Shown here one piece after another: positions 47,672-61,411 of a stretch of 64,000 nt of DNA. This DNA comes from Scleromitrula shiraiana (Eukaryota; Ascomycota; Leotiomycetes; Helotiales; Sclerotiniaceae). Positions within the stretch are counted from its first letter, which is position 1; each line of letters starts with the position of its first letter. Location of the stretch: NCBI GenBank assembly GCA_028455995.1, contig JABELC010000005.1, positions 2,604,001 through 2,668,000 of the forward strand. Direction: 5' to 3'. The translations under genes were made by a program, and so were the position numbers. The notes below the pieces were generated by a model. That model did no database searches. It was not told where the DNA came from and saw only the letters and a program-made list of their open reading frames with translations.

Positions 47672-50600
47672 ATGAACTCTTCACAGGAAACCGCAGATTC
47701 TATACGCGCAGCTATATCTTCGACAACAACATGCACTCCTAATACTGTCAATTCACTCACAGAATTATTGCTTCCGAAAACGAATATAATAGAGACGAAA
47801 ACACCTCAGATATCGAAAGTAGCTCCCAAGGCGACCGCAAAAACTGCGAAGAAAGGCACAACTCGAGCTCCTCATTCGCGATCCAAAATCAATGTGGTAG
47901 ACAAGGAAAACTCAAATAACCATGGGGAACAATTATCACTTAGGGAGAGGTCGATACTGGCTACTGAAGTCATAAACAATGCGCTGAAAGCCTTAACTGA
48001 AGCTATCAAATTGCCTTCCCAAGTCCGAAAATCACCACCCTCCAAAGAAAAGGCCGCAGCTCGAAAGGGACTTCGACGATCGAGTTCAGTTCCTCAAGCC
48101 CCATTACAACCGCGAGCTCTAAACAGAGTTTCAAGTTCGCCGAATATCTCAAAGACAAGAGAAAGATCCGCTTCGTCTGCTTCATCATGCTCCTCTGGAG
48201 CTCGATCGATTGCCGAATGCGCCAGAGTTGGTTTTGCGTGTTTGCGTGGATTACAAGCTTCAAAAACAACAGATATCAATCTTCCAGCGCTACAGGTCGA
48301 GAATGGGATGTCAGTATTCATTGGAAAACTTTTATCTCTTGGTTTAGAGGATTTGGCAACAAAGGAACTGAGAGTTTTGAAGCGTCGATTAGAGCCAGAT
48401 ACCGGGAAAATTACCCCAGCAGGGAAAGATGTATCTTCCACTACACTTTCACAGACATTGGCCGAACTTCTAGATTTTGGAAAGACACCAGTGACCGTCG
48501 CAAAGTTAAGCTTGGTAATTACAACCCAGTTGCAAGTACTAAGACTCATATTCGCTTTACGAAAACCCAGACACATCGAGGCAGCTCTACCTATTCTACA
48601 ATCTGCACACGTTTCCTCGCCTACGAAACTCCTACTACGTGCTGCTGAAGATTCTAGCCAGCTAAACAAAAGCGCTCGTCAGCTCCAAACTCTGTCGGAT
48701 CTTTTACTATCGATGAGTCCAAGCGTATCTTCATCAGAAGATGCCACTGCCTTAGATTCCAAAATCAGCATATCGCCAGAAGCAGCCTTCACGATACAGA
48801 CATTGGCTCTTGAAATCCGTGTATCATGGTGGAGACTTGCTGGCCACAAAGGGGATATTGAGAAGGATGTCTTTGATCCTTTTCTTCGGTGCGCCCAAGC
48901 CTATGCTCGAAGGTGCCAGGGCGATGCTGTAGAATTATATAGATCGTCTTCTGATGCTTTCTTATCCCTTGAAAAAGTGGCCTCGAAGTACAAAAAGGTT
49001 GAGCTCAGCCCAAAGTCCACTCTTGCAGGAATATTCCGTCTCCTGGGTTCGTTAGCCAAGGAAGCTGATATCATTGAGGAAGCTATCAACTGGGTCAAGA
49101 AATCTCAAAGCCTTCTAGATCCTGAAAGAGACTCAGATGCTAAACACTCCACCGTCACAGCTCGATTAGTCGCCCTCACTCTTCGGAATCCTTTTCAATG
49201 CAAGAAAACAGAATATTTATTAACCAGCCTTCTAGATGGGTTAGAGCGGCCGTTTAAAGGGGATGCATCCGAGATTGATGATTTATTGACAGAAGTTTCT
49301 TCCGCAAGGAGGTCTGCTATAACTGCTATCACAAAACCGGTTTCGACAACGACTGATGCTTCCGCAGAACACATGTCTGCTGAAGTACGTCAACTATGTG
49401 AATCTCTCATCTTCTTGTGTCCTCGTTTATCCCTTCGATATCTTGGCAGAAAGCCAGACGAAAGTGCGACAAGCAAAGATTTGATAAAGTTCGAACAACG
49501 GAGACAGTTTATCTCAAAATCTGCTTTTCATGCTATCGATTCCGCACTGTTCCTGATAAAGTTGTTTCTAAAACAAGAAGTAGCGGCATGGGAAGTTCAC
49601 GACTCATTACTACAAGATTGTCTCACACTCCTAGACAGGCTACATATCAACACTTCGGACTCCAGTGTACCCGAGGCAACGTCTTACTATATCAGAATCT
49701 CAAATCTATATTACACTTATTTTCTCAACACGCGACGTGATGCTGATCCCGATAAAGAACGTCAGCAGTTACAAATGCTTCGAAGATCAATCAACTGTAT
49801 CAAATCTCGGCCGCTGCAGGAGAGAAATACAGGGCTCATGGTTCTGAAGCTAGAAAGACTGGCAGAGGGTTGCAGAGTTATGGCACGTTATGAAGAACTG
49901 TTCAAGACACTCATAGTCCTGCGTGATGAGATGGTCGAAAATCTTGTTTTATGCAAGGTCGTTGAGGCTGCTGGTAAGTTACCACTTCGAGCAGCATGGA
50001 ATCGCAGCGACGATGTATCTGCTCTTTCTCGAACTATACAATCTTTGATTAAGGTATTCCTCAGTCATCCTGAAATCGCTTCCGATCCATGGCTTTTCAA
50101 TGACTTGTGGATGGACGAGGAAAGGGGTATAGTTCTTGAACATGAATTGGATTATCTATCAAATCTTACCAATCCCTCTGCCGCCGCAAATGCCTTGAAA
50201 CTTGAAATTCTCAATAATCTAATATCTGTCTACAACCTTAGCAAGTACCCAATCCGTAGATTGCGCGCGATGACCGCGTTTCAGTATTCGTACAATGTAC
50301 AGGACGATGGGAGTATAAAGGATGCACTGGACTCCATTGAAACCAAAAGCGTTGATCTTGAACTGTCCCAGGATATAGGGTTAATTGAACATCTCAAGCA
50401 TTGGCAAGCGATGGCGAGGAGTGTATTGGAGCTTCAAAAAGATATCCCGAGCTCTCAAGTTCTCAATGAGTGTATCTCAGTTTGGCGATCGATTCGCAAC
50501 CAAGCTGTAGATGTCTCAGACTTAGTTCGTCGCATTGAGGATATCCCACAATTGTTACTTCATCTGCAATCTCTCTCAAATTTTATGGAAATGAGGGGTC

Positions 50601-53600
50601 TCGAGACCGAGTGTCTTACCATCCTTCAACTCATCGCTGATGTTAATGAGCTTTGGTGCAGTATGTCCGGATACGATGGCATTGTATCGATCTACAGCGC
50701 ACTGGGTATCCAATGGCTTCACCTTGGGTATTCGGGAAAGGCTGGCCTATCGCTAGACAAAGCACAAAGATATAGCAGCAACGACGATGTATCCCATAAG
50801 ACAAGATCCGAGCTCCATATCGCATACTCACAATATATGTTAGCACTGGGAAACCTTGAGCAATGGTAAGTACAGCATATATGGTTCGGGAATTCGCTAA
50901 CATTCTGCAGTGAACATTACTTAGTTTGTGCTCAAGGTGCATTTATGGGAGAGATGAAAGCCCTAGGAGGCGAAGATGCACGATTTACTCTACAAGAGAA
51001 AACCCGAATGAACTGTGCAGCTGCAAAAGCTACGTTTATTCGGTCGATGCTTGCTATCGAGCAAGGCGGTTCTGAATCTGCTCTCCTTCTTGCCAAACAA
51101 AGTGTTCGTTTACTTAGACGCGCCTGGGCAAATACAGAAGCACTTCTGCGGAAAAAGAAAGTGTCGGCTACGCCAAAAGAAGACACTGAGAGACTGACAG
51201 AGGATATGTTCCACTTGGATGTTTCCATAGACAAAATATCTCATCAGCCACAATCACAATCCAGTCCTTCTGGGATAGGGTTTTGGCCTTTAGTTGGTCC
51301 CCTATTCAGAGGTTTAATTCATCTGTCTAGTCTTTATGCTCATCACGGCTTGTTTCAGGAAACGGTATATTATATTGAACAGGCTCAAGAACTCATCAAG
51401 GTACTCAATTTCGACGCACAAACAGCTATAGTTTCAGCAGCGTTAGGAAGCATTTGGACCAAAGCTGGAAATTTGGAGAAAGGCACTGAATTCCTCATGC
51501 AAGCCGAGAGATTATACAAGAAGGATATTAAAGACAAGGCCAGTGTAACTATTTCATCTCAACTAGGACGTCTTCATGGTATTCTCGGAGACCACAAGGC
51601 AGAGATAGCATGCTATGAGCTTGCGGAGGAGACTTTAAAAACCTTGGTAGGCAAGACATCGATGCCCATTGAGCTTGTAAAACCAGTTGCAGTAGACGGC
51701 CCTAAAGAGATCGAAACCGGAATGCGTACGCTTACACTATTGAAACGGAAAGCTCCTGCTGTACGTAAGGCACCCGCCAAGAAGAAAGTTCCTGCTACTC
51801 GAAAGCCCGCAGTTCGTGCAAAATCACCAACAGCCCCGGAACCCTCCGTTAGTGTACAGTGTCCGCAACTGGATTCTCTTAGGGCGACTGTTCTCTGGCA
51901 GAAGGCGGATGCTCTCTTGAGTCTGAAAAGGCACAAGGAAGCCCAAGTTGTATTAGAAGAGGCGAAGAAATTCTCCAACAGCCAGATTGATGCCGTTTAT
52001 CAAGGCATTTCTGAAGCTCGATGCCTGCTTCTCCGAAGTATGGAACAAATGGTCTCAGACCCGGTGTATTCAGTGTTACAAGATTCAACGATCTCTTTCC
52101 CTTCAGTTATTGGTTCTCTCAAGAGTGAGAAAACACATTCTGATAAGTCGAATATCATACGCCAATCATCGCCGAAGAAAACACAGGCTTCGAAAAGTGG
52201 CCGCGGAGCGAAAACCTCAAGTGCAGACAGTATATTTGACAAACTCCATCGTGCTCAGGAAATCCTTGTGGAGACCTATCCCGTCGCTTTTCTTGTCGCT
52301 CCGATATCTGATATGCATAAAATAACCTCACTATTGAATAATGTTTCCATTCTTTTATCCGCAGCTGGGCCAATTAAAGGAAAATCGCAACCTGGACTTG
52401 CAAGTTGCTCAATCGGTATGAAGTTCTAACTATAATGCGTTTGTCACTCGTGCTAATCAAGACCAGATTCTGCAAGAACCCTTGCCTTCCGCAGGGAGCG
52501 CAAAGTTATCCTTCAAGAGACGTGTATTCCCGAGTTAGACGACACTCGATGGCCCGACCACGGGGTTGTATCGAGAAGTTCCAGTCTCGGGGCTTCTATA
52601 TCATTATGCGACATACCTCGATTTCAGAAGGATTACATTGATATCATCCCGAAATCTTGGACTGCGATTTCAATTTCTTTGAGTGAGAATCGTCAAGAAC
52701 TTTCTGTTACGAAATTGCAAGCCGGGCACAGTCCATTTGTTCTTCGCCTACCATTAGGACGAAACAATTCTATTGATGCTGATGAGGAGGTATTTGGGTT
52801 TGAGCAAGGCAAATCGGAGTTATTTGATATCATCGAAGCAGCTAATGCTAATTCAAAAGATGGTCCCAATAGAACAGGTCGTGAAGCCAAGATGGCCTGG
52901 TGGGCAGAACGTGAAGAATTAGATGCTCGACTCAAGGATCTACTCGAAAATATCGAGAAGGTTTGGCTTGGAGGGTTCGCAGGAGTATTTTCACAACACA
53001 GCAGGCGCCAGGATCTACTGGCTCGCTTCCAAAAGTCTTTTGAGAATATACTCGACAAACACCTTCCTTCGCGCCGGAAAAGCAAAAGAAACTCTGGACC
53101 ACGTGTTACTCTGGATGGTAGGATATTGGAGTTGTTCATTGGCCTTGGTGATGCAACCGAAGAGGATTGCGATTTTTCAGAACCCTTAACTGACCTTCTG
53201 TATTTCGTCGTCGATGTTCTTCAATTTCACGGAGAACTCAATGCCTACGCCGAGGTTGACTTTGATTCAATTGTGATCGAGATTCATGATGCGCTTCGCT
53301 GCTATCATGAAGCCGCTCATAGCTCGAATCATATTGAAGAAGGAAAGCACACCATTTTGATCTTGGACAAGGCACTCCATATATTCCCATGGGAATCACT
53401 CCCTTGTATGGATGGTCTCGCAGTATCTCGTCTCCCCTCACTTGGATGTTTACGAGATCGCCTAATGAAGCAGCAAAAGTCCCCGGCGCAAGATGAACTT
53501 GAGGGCCACTACATCGATCGTACTAGTGGAGCCTACATACTCAACCCGGAAGGCGACCTCAAGCACACTCAAACCACGTTCCAAGGCACGCTCGAATCTC

Positions 53601-54139
53601 TCCCTTCTTGGAGAGGTATCACTAATCGTGAACCATCCGAAGAAGAAATGAGATATGAATTGCAATACAAAGATCTTTTTCTATACTTTGGTCATGGAAG
53701 TGGAGGACAATTTATTCGCTCCAAGGAGATTAGGAAGATGGAAAAATGTGCCGTGGCTATTCTCATGGGCTGTAGCAGTGGTGCATTAATGGATTGTGGC
53801 GAGTTTGAACCGTGTGGTACTCCGGTTCACTATATGCATGCTTGTAGTCCGGCGTTGGTGGCTACGTTGTGGGACGTTACGGATAAGGATATTGATCGGT
53901 TTGCGGGGAAGATGTTGGAGAGCTGGGGATTGTTTGAGGGACATGAGGAGAGGGTGGCGGGGAAGGGGAAGGGGAAGTCGAGGAAGGGTGTGGGTGTGAA
54001 GGAGAGGGAGGTTGATGAGGGGAAAGGGGGTGTTTCGCTTGTAGAGGCGGTGGCAAAGGCTAGAGATGCTTGTAAATTGAGATATCTCAATGCGGCAGCT
54101 GTTTGTGTTTATGGTATTCCTGTTTATATTAGAGATTGA
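47672..54139 (+). CDS. ESP1: Separase (C50 cysteine protease)
   Basis: Exons 47672-50865, 50911-52415 and 52467-54139 give 2,123 aa, within the usual 1,800-2,200 range of fungal separases. The N-terminal two thirds are helical, repeat-like (TPR-type) with a Lys/Pro-rich basic patch near the end of the helical region (A-P-A-V-R-K-A-P-A-K-K-K). The C-terminal protease domain has D-K-A-L-H-I-F-P-W-E-S-L-P, then Y-F-G-H-G-S-G-G-Q with catalytic His (about 1976). M-G-C-S-S-G follows with catalytic Cys (about 2002), and S-P-A-L-V-A-T-L-W-D-V-T-D-K-D-I-D. It cleaves the cohesin kleisin at anaphase and is inhibited by securin. Both catalytic residues are intact. Introns are 45 and 51 nt. The start ATG (MNSSQETAD) follows a CT tract; the open frame extends upstream without ATG. 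Confidence 0.97.
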
Positions 54140-54686
54140 TCGGATGGATGGATTGACTGGCAAAGTTTGGATAAGGCTGGGAATAGGATTATGATGTGTT
54201 TTTAGGGTATTGCTTGGAGTATAAACTTGTAATAAATGATATTGTTTTGTTGTTGTTTTTTAATAATCTGAAACGAATCATTTCGTAGTTTTGCAAAGTC
54301 ACCACATGATTATCGATATGAATTGTGTTCTCAAGGGTCTTTTATGCTACAATACTTCTTCCATTTTGGCAAGATATCTCTTACTGTAGTTCTTTGTATG
54401 TAGTATTACCTACGCCGCCACACCTTTTGTCCATCCATTCCCCTTTCGTCGCAGTTGCACCAGACAGACAGTCGTGAAACTCGTGCTTGTGTTTTCGTTC
54501 ATCCATTCGGTATAGTCACTTGAGAGCGGGCGGCAAAACAAAACATTGGATTGAGCCTCACCTCGCACTGGCTGTCCCGTCAGGTCCAGGGTCCTTTTAA
54601 TTTCATGTTTACGGGGTTTTTATTTATTTTTCTCTTATCATATTATAGCATCCATCTAACAATCTATCCAGTTAGTTCAGTGATCA

Positions 54687-54738
54687 AAACTAAAACTAAA
54701 ACTAAAACCAAAACTAAAACTAGAATTAAAACTAGAAT
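54687..54738. repeat. (AAAACT)n hexanucleotide tract
   Basis: About eight copies with CC and G substitutions. Confidence 0.88.
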
Positions 54739-56088
54739 GACTATCCGGTATTTATTGTATATACAACCAAGGACCAAGGGGAGGGCAGTTCGTTACGAAC
54801 TCGGTCGCGTCCGTCGCGGGCGGCACACATCCTAAATCTCCGGATTGTGTTAACCCTTGAGGGTTGAGTTGAGTTGGGGTTTCGAGGGTTCAGTGTACAG
54901 TTGCATCTTCCGGGATGGGATGCCTTTCTTTATCTCCAGGGCTTTCGCTAGGGCTCGAGGGCCACTGTTCCGTCTCGGTTGGAGTGCCGGATGGCATTCC
55001 TTGAGCTAGTGAGATTGAGATATGGATGATGGATGTTCTTTATCAGCCGAACGTTGGATATGTCAGTCATGACATGGAATTCTAGGGTATGGATGCTTTT
55101 GCGTATGCCATTATTGTATTGTGCAGTACGTACTGTAAAATGGTTCCCAATTGTAAGGACGAGCTTAAGCAAGGCAAGCAAGGCAAGGCTGAATGAATCC
55201 TTGAATGACTGACTACTCGTAGTTCTATGGGGAATTTCCCAAACTTCTCAGAAGAGCATTATAATATTAAATATGGAGACTCCGTCATCGGATAATCTAT
55301 CGATTGGTTATCAAGTTGTTATCCATTTATTTTGACAGGCTTTTTTTTTTATATATTCTTTCATTGGTGGTGTTGTGTTTTGTTGTTTTGTTGTATGTAA
55401 GATCGGTTGGGTTGGTTGTTGTGGTTGTCTATCTACAAGTACATACTTTTTTTGATATTCCTGGGGGCTGGGAAAAACCGTTTCTTGCAATGTATGGATA
55501 GTTTCATTGCATAAAATAGTTAGGCATGTACCAACTTCAATATATATCTACCGTATTATATGCTGTGCTTTCCAAGGTTTATTTGTTTACGATGCGATGA
55601 TGGATATTTAATCATAATAGGAAATAGAGCAGAGTACAGTCCATCCCATCCATAGAATTCATCCCATCCATCCTGCTTGGGTATGAAGGTATGAATGAAT
55701 ACAGTAATGAACATTGGAGAAGAAGAAGAAGATATGAAGCTGACTTCAAATGACATGAAATATTTATTATTCTCACTCTAATCAATAATTAATATTCATT
55801 ATTCAATATTCATTATATATAGTTTCCACTTGAATCGGTTTCATTTTTTGAGATTCAAACCTAGATAGGAAATTATGAAGTTTTCCCCGATAGGCTTGCT
55901 TATGTCAACCTAAAATACTTATGATAGAAGGTTCTAGAAAGTACTTTACAGAAAAGAAGAGAAAAAAATACACAGAAAAAACCGAGAGGAGAGGGGAGGG
56001 GAGGGGATGGAAAGAATCACGATGGCTGAGCGTCTAAAAAAGAATGGGATATTTGGGCACAGCATTAACAAAAAAAGATCAACCAAGT

Positions 56089-56184
56089 CTGTCCAGCCAG
56101 TCCAGTCTGTCCAGCCAGTCCAGTCAGTCCAGTCAGTCCAGTTTAAGTCCAGTTAAGTCCAGCTAGTCCAGCTAGTCCAGTAGA
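56089..56184. repeat. GTCCAG minisatellite
   Basis: About eleven AGTCCAG(C/T)-type units of variable length (7-11 bp). Variants GTCCAGCCA, GTCCAGTCA, GTCCAGTTAA and GTCCAGCTA are arranged in local blocks, which suggests stepwise duplication. Confidence 0.88.
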
Positions 56185-57734
56185 CCAAGAAATGATCATT
56201 GGGGGGGATAGCACAGACGAATGAATGATTTCAAATAAACTTCAGGGGTAACAATAAAAAATCCATTGGACATTGATGCCCTGTAAAAAGATAAAAAGAG
56301 AGATGTTATGATAATAATAATAATAATAATAATATAGATAATAATAAAGTATACAAATTACCCAGGTAGGAAGTAAATAGATTTTTATAACTCTTTATTA
56401 TCCTCAAGGGCTCTATTATCCTCCATTATCTTCCATGTATCCTCTATTATCCTCAAGGGACTTCTTAACTTTTGGTCAAAGCTATAACCTAGGAAGACTA
56501 GAGGCAAAAAAAAAAATAAAAATAAATAAATAAATATATGTATACTTTATACTTTTATACTTTTATACTTTATACTTTATACTTTTTTGAATGAAGAATC
56601 GAAGAACGAAGAACGAAGAAAACGCCCTTTGAAAGTATCAGTATCAGTATCCTTCATCCATTATTGGTAGATACTTTCGAATTGTATGGAACTTACCCTA
56701 CCTACTACCCTACCTACTACCCTACTACCAGCTACTACTACTACTTCTCTATCCAATAACCAAAAAAAAACAAAAAAGAAAAAAAAAGAGAAGAGGCTAT
56801 TCCCAATCTCTTCATCCAATCTTCATCATCTCCATCTCTTTTCCCCCGAAATCCCCATACTCACCTCATCTCTCTCTTCTCTTCCTCTCTCCCTCCTCTT
56901 TTTTTCCTACCTCACTTAAAACTTCACTGTTTTCAAGCTTCCGGTACTTATTTATATTCCTATCGATCATATTAAGCATACCGAATTCCGAACATCATAT
57001 CATATTATATTATATTATATTATATTATATCTTGAATCCCCTTTAGAATTGTAAGTAATACATTATTCATACCTTTCCAAATAAAGACAGAAAAAAAAAG
57101 AGAGCCAAGAAGTAAGAAGAGAGAAGAATGATAGCGACAGCCTTGGAAGAAAAAGAAAAGATATAGAGAGTGAGAGTGAGAGTGAGAAAGAGAAAGAGAA
57201 AGAATGAAGTTCCGAAAATACATATAAGAGGCTCTTCTATTATTTCTTCTTTGTCAATCCGACTTTCTATCCATCTATTCATCTATTCATCTATTACTAC
57301 TTGCTCCAAATCTTGAAAAGATTCGGGAAGTAGTAGTAGTACTAGAAGAGGCTCTAGGAACAAGGAGTTAAGAAAGGTAGAAAAGGAATAATAAGAAGTT
57401 ATAATTCTTAATCTACAAACAAGTACAACTTGGAAGAGCAATAATTTCTTCATATTATAATTCTCCTCACTCTTTTTTTCTATTCTTTTCTTTTTTTTTT
57501 TCTCTCCTATCATACCATTATCATATCATATCATCATACCTTTTTTTTTTCTAGTTAAGAAACTTACTGTATCATGATTTCAATTCACTAGGTATTACCT
57601 AGGGCTGTTACTAGAAAAACGCCATTAAAATTCACCTTAGCTATACCGATTTTACAGCGTGTGTCCAACCAGAATCGTTTCTCAGCCCGGCTACACGCAC
57701 CCACGGTCATCCCAGCGGGAAATATCTTTTCTCA

Positions 57735-59970
57735 ATGTCATTTAACCTCTTCTCGAAATCACCAAAAAAACCGAAGAAAACAACAGAGAACGAAGAGGGG
57801 ATTCAAACGGAGTCATCTCGATCAAAGTCCCCACTAAAGAAATCCTATTCAAGATCTAGTAAAAATAAAGAAGAAAATATCAAAACTGATCCAGGTTCGA
57901 CAAAAAGTAGTCGTATTCGACCAAAGTCGGGTGCTTACTCACAACGACACTCTTTCGATCCTAATACACATCCTTTAAATCTTCCTCCAGATCAATTGAG
58001 AAGATTATCAACACTTTCAAGACATTCAAGGATGTCGGAATCTATGGATATTGACGCTGAGTCCCCTCACAGTGCGCGAACCTCTTCTCCCCCACCTGCG
58101 CCAACACCTACTTCACAATCAAACACTCAACCAAGTACACCAAAGGCTGCAGAGCCTTCTCCAAAGGTGAATGGTGTCCCAAACGGTTCCGCAAATATTA
58201 ACAATGCAAACAACACAAACGGTGCAATTAACGAAGAGGATGCCCCCCCACCTCCACCACCTGCTCATAAATCAAACCCAACAAGCCCTCAAGCTCCAGC
58301 GCCACCAACTCCAGAGGATGCAGAGGCTTTCAAAGATGCGGGTAACAGATTTTACAAGATGAAGCAATACAAGAGAGCCATCGAAGAATATACCAAAGGT
58401 TAGGATTTCGGAAGCGCATTAAAGATACTGTGATCGCTGATACATTATTTATTATAGCTGTCGAAGCCATGCCATCTTCTGCGACCTATGTTAACAATCG
58501 TGCCGCTGCCTACATGGCTGCTGGTCAATATTACCAAGCTTTGGAAGATTCGAAGCGCGCCGATCAACTTGACCCAAACAGTCACAAGGTATTGTTGCGA
58601 TTGGCACGAATTTATATTAGTTTGGGCCTGCCCCAAGAGGCTTTGGACACATTCGGACGTATTCAACCCCCACCATCCGCGAAAGACATGGCTCCCGCAG
58701 TAGCAATGTTGAATCATCTTTCGGCTGCAGACGATGCGCTTAAAAATGGAACTGGATCAATGGCCATACACTCTATTGAGAATGCTGAAAGATTACTCGG
58801 CCCAGGTGTTCCAAAGCCACGAGCTTGGCTTTTGATGCGAGGAGAAGCGTACTTGAAAATGGGTAATGTCAACGCTTTGGGAGATGCGCAAAATATCGCT
58901 ATGACTATCTTACGAGGCAACAATCAAGATCCGGAAGCCCTTGTTTTGCGAGGTAGAGCCTTGTACTCCCAAGGAGAGAACGAGAAGGCCATGCAACATT
59001 TCCGACAGGCCTTGAACTGTGATCCTGATTACCGTGATGCAGTCAAGTATTTGCGATTGGTCAAGAAGGTTGACACCTTGAAATCCGAGGGAAATGCCGA
59101 ATTCAAGGCTGGACGGTACCAAAACGCCATCGGCAAATATAGCGAGGCCCTTGCACTCGACCCTTCCAACAAAGGCACAAACTCTAAATTACTGCAGAAT
59201 CGTGCCATATGCAATTCTCGACTCAAGGACTACGCCGCTGCTATCGAGGATTGTGACCGTGCTCTTCAACTTGACCCTACATATGTTAAGGCTAAGAAGA
59301 CAAAGGCTACTGCGCTTGGTGAATCTGGTAAATGGGAGGATGCTGTCCGTGAACTTAAGCAGCTACATGAGCAAGATCAGAACGATGCCAGTATTGCCAG
59401 AGAATTACGCAGAGCAGAGTTGGAACTAAAGAAAAGCAAGAGGAAAGATTATTACAAGATCCTTGGTGTGGAAAAAGATGCCGACCAGAACCAGATCAAG
59501 AAGGCTTACAGGAAGGCTGCTATTATCCATCACCCCGACAAGAACAGAGACGATGAACATGCCGAAGAGCGATTCAAGGATATCGGAGAGGCGTACGAAA
59601 CTCTGAGTGATCCTGAGTAAGTCTTAATTCACACTTAATACTTGTGATTCATGATCTAACATAATTTTCAGTAAGCGAGCACGATATGATAGTGGTGTTG
59701 ATTTGGAAGACCCAATGGATGGTTTCGGAGGTGGTATGGGGGGTGGAGGTGGAATGAACATCGATCCAGGTTAGTCCTGACTTCCAAATTAACAATGTTA
59801 TAATACTAATGCAATGAACAGAAATCCTTATGCAAATGTTCGGTGCTCAAATGGGTGGAGGAGGTCGCGGAGGAGGTGGAGGCTTCCACAGCTTCGGTGG
59901 GGGCATGCCTGGTGGAGGACGCACTCGAGGGGCACCGCAAGGATTTCCGGGTGGATTCCAGTTTCAATGA
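57735..59970 (+). CDS. TPR-DnaJ co-chaperone (DNAJC7/TPR2 type)
   Basis: Exons 57735-58398, 58458-59616, 59672-59769 and 59822-59970 give 689 aa. An N-terminal 200-residue segment is disordered, Ser/Pro/Lys-rich, with a P-rich run (D-A-P-P-P-P-P-P). TPR repeats follow from about 200 ([14 protein letters not shown]) to about 535. The J domain (about 549-615) starts K-D-Y-Y-K-I-L-G-V and has the H-P-D motif at about 580-582, which stimulates Hsp70 ATPase. The C-terminus is a Gly/Met-rich, Phe-containing tail. The order TPR then J is that of human DNAJC7, which shuttles clients between Hsp70 and Hsp90. The additional N-terminal low-complexity region is common in fungal members. All junctions keep the frame. 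Confidence 0.95.
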
Positions 59971-61411
59971 GATGAAGCAGACCAGAATCATGATACCAAT
60001 CAAACTCACCCATCTCCTCACGCAAAATCAACAAGTTCATATCAGAATCCCGGTGCTACAAAAGTTTACCCAACTTTCGATGGATCATGGTGGCTTCATA
60101 AAGCATGGATGGTTTTCTTACTGGCGGGCGTTCTATTTCCTTTGGATCTCATGGCCCTTCTAACCTTTTTGATGGCCGGAGTGTACATTTGCATCAGATT
60201 TATCATGTACGTGCGTCACAAATTTGGCGCTTCATCATAGAACGGGGGATTAGATCTCATTGCAGGCGTTGTCAGTTTTTTTTTTCTCGGCTTTCATTGA
60301 GGTATGAAAGGATAACTACAGACTTGATTTCGGGTTTTGGAATTTGATGAATGGAAGAGGAAGAGGAAGAGGAAGAGGAAGAAGAAGAAGAAGAAGAAGA
60401 AGAAGAAGAAGAAGAAGAAGAAGAAGAGGAAGAAAAAATATCGAAATAGTATTGTGATGGATGGAAGGATTTTAATTGTGGTTATCACGAAAGGGATGAA
60501 TTATTCTTTTTTATATCAAGACGATCATGATTATACACGTCTTAAACACATACATATATCTAGTTTTAGATACTTCTCAACCTAAATACTTTATTTTAAC
60601 TACTTTTTTCCAGCATCCTTTTCCTGGTAGTTCTCATCTCTAATATTGACTGCGTCTTGATTGCTTTATTTGAGATATTTTATATTTTATTGTTTGGGTC
60701 GGTAATTTGGCGGGGCATGATAATAGATTGAATGAGTGGTAGTTTTATGAATGGAAATCATCTCAAAGATTTTGTATATATATACAGCATGTGTATCATT
60801 ATGTATCATTATAAAAGTGAATGTTGGAGACACGAGACGATAATTATTCGTAGATATGGACATCGAACAAAAGAGAAATGCTAGAACCAAATGCGTGCCC
60901 CTTCTAGTTCTAACTAGTTCTAATTAGAGCCCTAGCAGAAAGGCTGAAATTAAACCTTGAGAATTGTTTTGGTGGGGCAATGAACTCTCAAGACCACTTT
61001 CATTATTATAGATAGAACTTTTCCCAACTCCCATACTCATACAAATCCACATCTGGGAATTCTCATACTGTACTGCTTGAAGTAACAACTTTTTACAATC
61101 ATATAGTCTTCAGATTTATTAAGAAGAAAACGTGTAAGAAAATTCACAAAAAGATTATATTACAATACAAAATATACAAATTTGCAAGTCTTGCATTTTG
61201 CGCCTTTATCTCTCGTCACCAACCAACCAAAGAACAATACAAAAGAAAAAAAAAGAGAGATACTTACATAGTACCTATGACTAGATAGCGGAGTCTGAAA
61301 AGTGTGCTACAGATGTCCATGCAATTTATTCTCAGATAATAGTGGAGTATTCAGTATCCTCTTACAGATCTGCTGTAATCTCGAAATTCGACCTTTGAGG
61401 ATACAGCAGTA
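59971..61411. other. 1.4-kb intergenic region with GAA tract
   Basis: 3' region of the TPR-DnaJ gene and promoter of exportin-T. A (GAA)n/(GGAAGA)n tract spans about 60355-60435. No gene is seen. Confidence 0.65.
60355..60435. repeat. (GAA)n purine tract
   Basis: About 80 nt of GGAAGA changing to pure GAA; the strand is completely purine. Confidence 0.93.

Larger units (their letters stand above)
54140..57734. other. 3.6-kb intergenic, repeat-rich
   Basis: 3' region of separase and promoter/leader of the TPR-DnaJ gene. No gene seen. It carries an AAAACT hexamer run (54687-54738), a GTCCAG minisatellite (56089-56184), (TAA)n at 56312-56334, ACTTTTAT-type runs at 56545-56590 and (TATTA)n at 57003-57029. 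An A-rich tail-like run lies at 56760-56790. Ordinary in this genome style. Confidence 0.65.

Noticed and set aside
60337..60585. Lysine-rich 82-codon open frame
   Set aside because: It is the translation of the GAA microsatellite.
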